A stretch of 8,030 bases of DNA from an uncultured Ruminococcus sp. Its GTDB lineage: Bacteria; Bacillota; Clostridia; Oscillospirales; Acutalibacteraceae. The stretch is from the NCBI GenBank assembly GCA_902803585.1, contig CADCQO010000181.1, positions 1 to 8,030 on the forward strand. The letters are read 5' to 3'. The translations under genes were made by a program, and so were the position numbers. Below the pieces are notes generated by a model. That model was not told the origin of the DNA and searched no databases. It worked only from the letters and a program-made list of their open reading frames with translations. Of the stretch, positions 6,010 through 8,030 are shown in pieces (position 1 is the first letter of the stretch; every line of letters begins with the position of its first letter).

Positions 6010-6885
6010 TTACTCCTCCGTCGGAATGTCTTCCTTCCCTGCCGGCTTCAGCAGCCTGAACAAAGCCTCTGCACATTCCTCTTCCCCCAACACACATTCC
6101 GGCAAGTCAAAACCGCAGTTTCTCAGCTTAGCATTCAGTTCTGTTGCCTGCGGCACGTCCAGACGGTGCTGTTTCAGCAGTCCGACATTGGCAAAAACCT
6201 CTCTCGGCGTTCCGTCCAAAAAGACCTTGCCGCTGTCAATCATCACTACCCTGTCCGCTAATACAGCCTCCTCCATGTAGTGTGTAATCAGAATAATCGT
6301 AATACCTTTCTCACGGTTCAGCTTCTGTATTGTCTGAATAACTTCATCACGTCCCTGCGGATCAAGCATCGCGGTAGGTTCGTCCAGCACAATGCACACC
6401 GGTTCCATCGCAATGATACCGGCTATCGCAATCCGCTGTTTCTGTCCGCCGGAAAGCTTGTCCGGAGAATGCCTGCGGTATTCATACATATCGACCGCTC
6501 TGAGAGCTTCATCTACCCGCTGACGAATCTCTTTGGGAGGAATTCCCAGATTTTCGCAGCCGAATGCAACATCTTCCTCTACTATTCCCGCTACAATCTG
6601 ATTGTCGGGGTTCTGAAGCACCAGACCGACACTTTTGCGGATATCAAAAAGATGTTCATCGTCTTTCGTGTTCATACCTTCTACCAGCACATCACCTGTT
6701 GTCGGGAGATACAGCGAATTGAAATGTTTTGCCAAAGTTGATTTTCCCGAACCGTTATGTCCGACAATCGCTACAAAACTGCCTTTGTCTATGGTCAGGT
6801 TTACACCATCTAAAGCAAAGGGTGTATTTTCTGCTTCTTCGTAACGAAAAAAAAGGTCTTTTACTTCAATAAACGCACTCAACAC
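6010..6885 (-). CDS. ecfA1: ECF transporter ATP-binding subunit EcfA1
   Basis: The partner ATPase of EcfA2, forming the asymmetric ATPase pair that docks on EcfT. It has 291 residues if GTG at 6885 is used. Walker A is GHNGSGKST (42-50), the Q-loop LQNPDNQ has Q91, and the signature is LSGGQKQR (144-151). Walker B is IVLDEP (D168, E169), the D-loop is MLDP, and the switch is H202. QNPDNQ and EPTAMLDP are the EcfA1 variants. The start is uncertain: GGAGGG (6889-6894) is only 3 nt from GTG 6885 but 6 nt from the next codon, TTG 6882, which may be the real start (290 residues). Either overlaps the methyltransferase stop (7 or 4 nt), which implies coupled translation. The gene's own 3' end carries the ecfA2 ribosome binding site. 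Confidence 0.96.
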   Translation of the reverse strand: MLSAFIEVKDLFFRYEEAENTPFALDGVNLTIDKGSFVAIVGHNGSGKSTLAKHFNSLYLPTTGDVLVEGMNTKDDEHLFDIRKSVGLVLQNPDNQIVAGIVEEDVAFGCENLGIPPKEIRQRVDEALRAVDMYEYRRHSPDKLSGGQKQRIAIAGIIAMEPVCIVLDEPTAMLDPQGRDEVIQTIQKLNREKGITIILITHYMEEAVLADRVVMIDSGKVFLDGTPREVFANVGLLKQHRLDVPQATELNAKLRNCGFDLPECVLGEEECAEALFRLLKPAGKEDIPTEE

Positions 6886-7757
6886 AAGCCCTCCGATGAA
6901 CGTTCCCAGATAGCTGTACTGCCACAGGGAAGCGTCTGTCCGCTTTCTGTTACATGCAGTCCGATTTCTGCACTTGACGTCACACCGCCGAAACGCTTTT
7001 GCAGCATAACACCGAGCAGATATTCCATGACGGACGGAGAAAGCCCTGTTGTATATGAATTCAGAATAAAAAAGACTGCATCATCTGACAAAATAGGCAC
7101 ACACAACTCTACCAGATGAAACAGCTGTTCCTCCAGCTGCCAGACTTCGCCGCCGGGACCTCTGCCATAAGACGGAGGATCCATGATAATGCCGTCGTAT
7201 TTGTTGCCACGCCGCTGTTCTCTTTGCACAAACTTAACACAATCATCTACCAGCCAGCGTACAGGACGGTCGGAAAGTTTGCTCAGGGCAGCATTTTCCT
7301 TCGCCCACTGTACCATACCTTTGGAAGCATCTACATGGGTAACGGCGGCTCCGGCTCTCAGACACGCTAATGTTGCCGCACCCGTATAAGCGAACAGGTT
7401 CAGCACCTTGACGGGACGTTTCACCTGACGGATTTTTTCGGCGGCAAAATCCCAGTTGACCGCCTGCTCCGGAAAAACACCTGTATGTTTGAAACCCATC
7501 GGCTTGATACCAAAGGTCATATCCTGATATTGTATTGTCCATTGTTCGGGCAGCTTCTGATAATACTGCCACTGACCGCCGCCGCTGCTGCTGCGCTGAT
7601 AGCGGGCATGGGCTTTTTTCCATAAAGGATGCTTTTTCGGCGTTTTCCAGATAATCTGCGGGTCGGGTCGTATCAGGATGATATCCTTCCAGCGCTCCAG
7701 CCGTTCCCCTTCCGAGCAGTCAATCAATTCATAATCCTTCCATTGTGCTTCTCGCAT
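6879..7757 (-). CDS. Class I SAM-dependent methyltransferase, RlmI/COG1092-like, probable rRNA methylase
   Basis: A probable RNA methyltransferase of 292 residues. The N-terminus has the family block YELIDCSEGERLERW...ILIRPDPQIIW (9-37), then KPMGFKHTGVFPEQAVNWDF (85-104). The Rossmann domain shows motif I LNLFAYTGAATLACLRAGA (119-137), motif II VDASKGM (142-148), and motif IV DPPSYG (193-198). This resembles RlmI-type 23S rRNA cytosine-C5 methylases, but it is about 100 residues shorter than RlmI and shows no clear N-terminal PUA domain. The target base cannot be read from sequence. A longer frame from GTG 7796 would overlap the upstream gene; ATG 7757 with GGGGG 7 nt upstream and the family start are preferred. 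Its stop overlaps the ecfA1 start. Confidence 0.85.
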   Translation of the reverse strand: MREAQWKDYELIDCSEGERLERWKDIILIRPDPQIIWKTPKKHPLWKKAHARYQRSSSGGGQWQYYQKLPEQWTIQYQDMTFGIKPMGFKHTGVFPEQAVNWDFAAEKIRQVKRPVKVLNLFAYTGAATLACLRAGAAVTHVDASKGMVQWAKENAALSKLSDRPVRWLVDDCVKFVQREQRRGNKYDGIIMDPPSYGRGPGGEVWQLEEQLFHLVELCVPILSDDAVFFILNSYTTGLSPSVMEYLLGVMLQKRFGGVTSSAEIGLHVTESGQTLPCGSTAIWERSSEGLC

Positions 7758-7786
7758 CGCACATCCCCCTTTTTTAACATCCACCC

Positions 7787-8030
7787 TCAACAACACGCCC
7801 AGTCAAAAAATACGTCTGAAAAATCCTTGTTTTTCAAGTCTTGCTCTGCAATAAAGAACTGACAGTTGCCACAGTCGCCAAACATCAATCCAGCCTCATC
7901 GTCCGTATCCAGCTGTAACAGCAGGATACCCTTCTCGCCGGATTCAAATACCTCTACCGGATTTTGAATGAAGTAAGGATAACCGCCCATACGGGAACCT
8001 TCTATCGCCAGAAGATTCCACAATTCTTCA
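7787..8030 (-). CDS. YwqG/DUF1963-like protein, C-terminal part only
   Basis: Only the last 80 residues are in the window; the frame continues past the right edge, so the TTG at 8023 is an internal Leu and not a start. The visible part has the blocks I associate with the YwqG (DUF1963) family: GSRMGGYPYFIQNPVE, then LLLQLDTDDEAGLMFGDCGNCQFFI, and the ending DL-KNKDFSDVFFDWACC. The family's function is unknown; members are soluble proteins of roughly 250 residues. It ends 29 nt before the methyltransferase start with no terminator between, so the two are probably cotranscribed. Family assignment rests on motif memory from a fragment, so confidence is moderate. Confidence 0.72.
   Translation of the reverse strand, partial: EELWNLLAIEGSRMGGYPYFIQNPVEVFESGEKGILLLQLDTDDEAGLMFGDCGNCQFFIAEQDLKNKDFSDVFFDWACC

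Noticed and set aside
6005..6097. Upstream start for ecfA2 that would add 31 residues
   Set aside because: The extra residues overlap the end of ecfA1 in another frame and are not ABC-domain sequence; GGAGGAG with 8 nt spacing marks 6004.
7573..7596. Trinucleotide run (gcc/gct repeats) as a possible slippage repeat
   Set aside because: It encodes a Ser-Ser-Ser-Gly-Gly-Gly stretch at a place where homologues also carry a Gly-rich segment as I recall them; too short and mixed for a contingency locus.
7243..7623. 126-codon minus-strand frame within the methyltransferase
   Set aside because: Fully contained in the methyltransferase in a different frame, with no motif or ribosome site.

Overview
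The window looks like a core-genome segment of a Gram-positive anaerobe of the class Clostridia, probably a Ruminococcus/Oscillospiraceae-type gut bacterium. The reasons are the group II ECF module followed by truA, a DUF5711-type membrane protein, strong AAGGAGG-like ribosome binding sites, and a textbook TTGACA-17-TATAAT promoter. The genus is an inference. Every gene I can support lies on the minus strand, so transcription runs from high to low coordinates. The two outermost genes are cut by the window edges.

In transcription order, positions 8030-3469 form a tightly packed probable operon. It holds the C-terminal end of a YwqG/DUF1963-like protein, a class I SAM-dependent methyltransferase of the RlmI/COG1092 type, the shared energising module of ECF vitamin/metal transporters (ecfA1, ecfA2, ecfT), truA (tRNA pseudouridine synthase), and a 420-residue single-pass membrane protein of the uncharacterised DUF5711 type. 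Gaps are short or negative. There is a 4-7 nt overlap between the methyltransferase and ecfA1, and a 5 nt gap between ecfA1 and ecfA2. I see no terminator inside this run.

A second unit starts at a near-perfect sigma-A promoter (-35 at 2140-2145, -10 at 2117-2122, A-tract upstream). It drives yceD (DUF177, 23S rRNA accumulation) and rpmF (ribosomal protein bL32) and ends at a clear intrinsic terminator at 1299-1328. Just beyond the terminator lies der (EngA), the double-GTPase 50S assembly factor, which has an excellent ribosome binding site but no obvious promoter of its own. It runs off the left edge about 20 residues short of the usual family length.

Together the window combines ribosome and tRNA maturation (methyltransferase, TruA, YceD, bL32, Der) with micronutrient uptake (EcfA1-EcfA2-EcfT; no substrate-binding S component is present). 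I found no mobile element, CRISPR array, RNA gene, phage gene or defence system, and no intergenic stretch over 300 bases. I do not think the window contains a new multi-gene system. The points most worth a second look are the membrane protein of unknown function, the altered second motif of EcfT, the yceD leader with its weak ribosome binding site and tiny overlapping reading frame, and the terminator placed just ahead of der.
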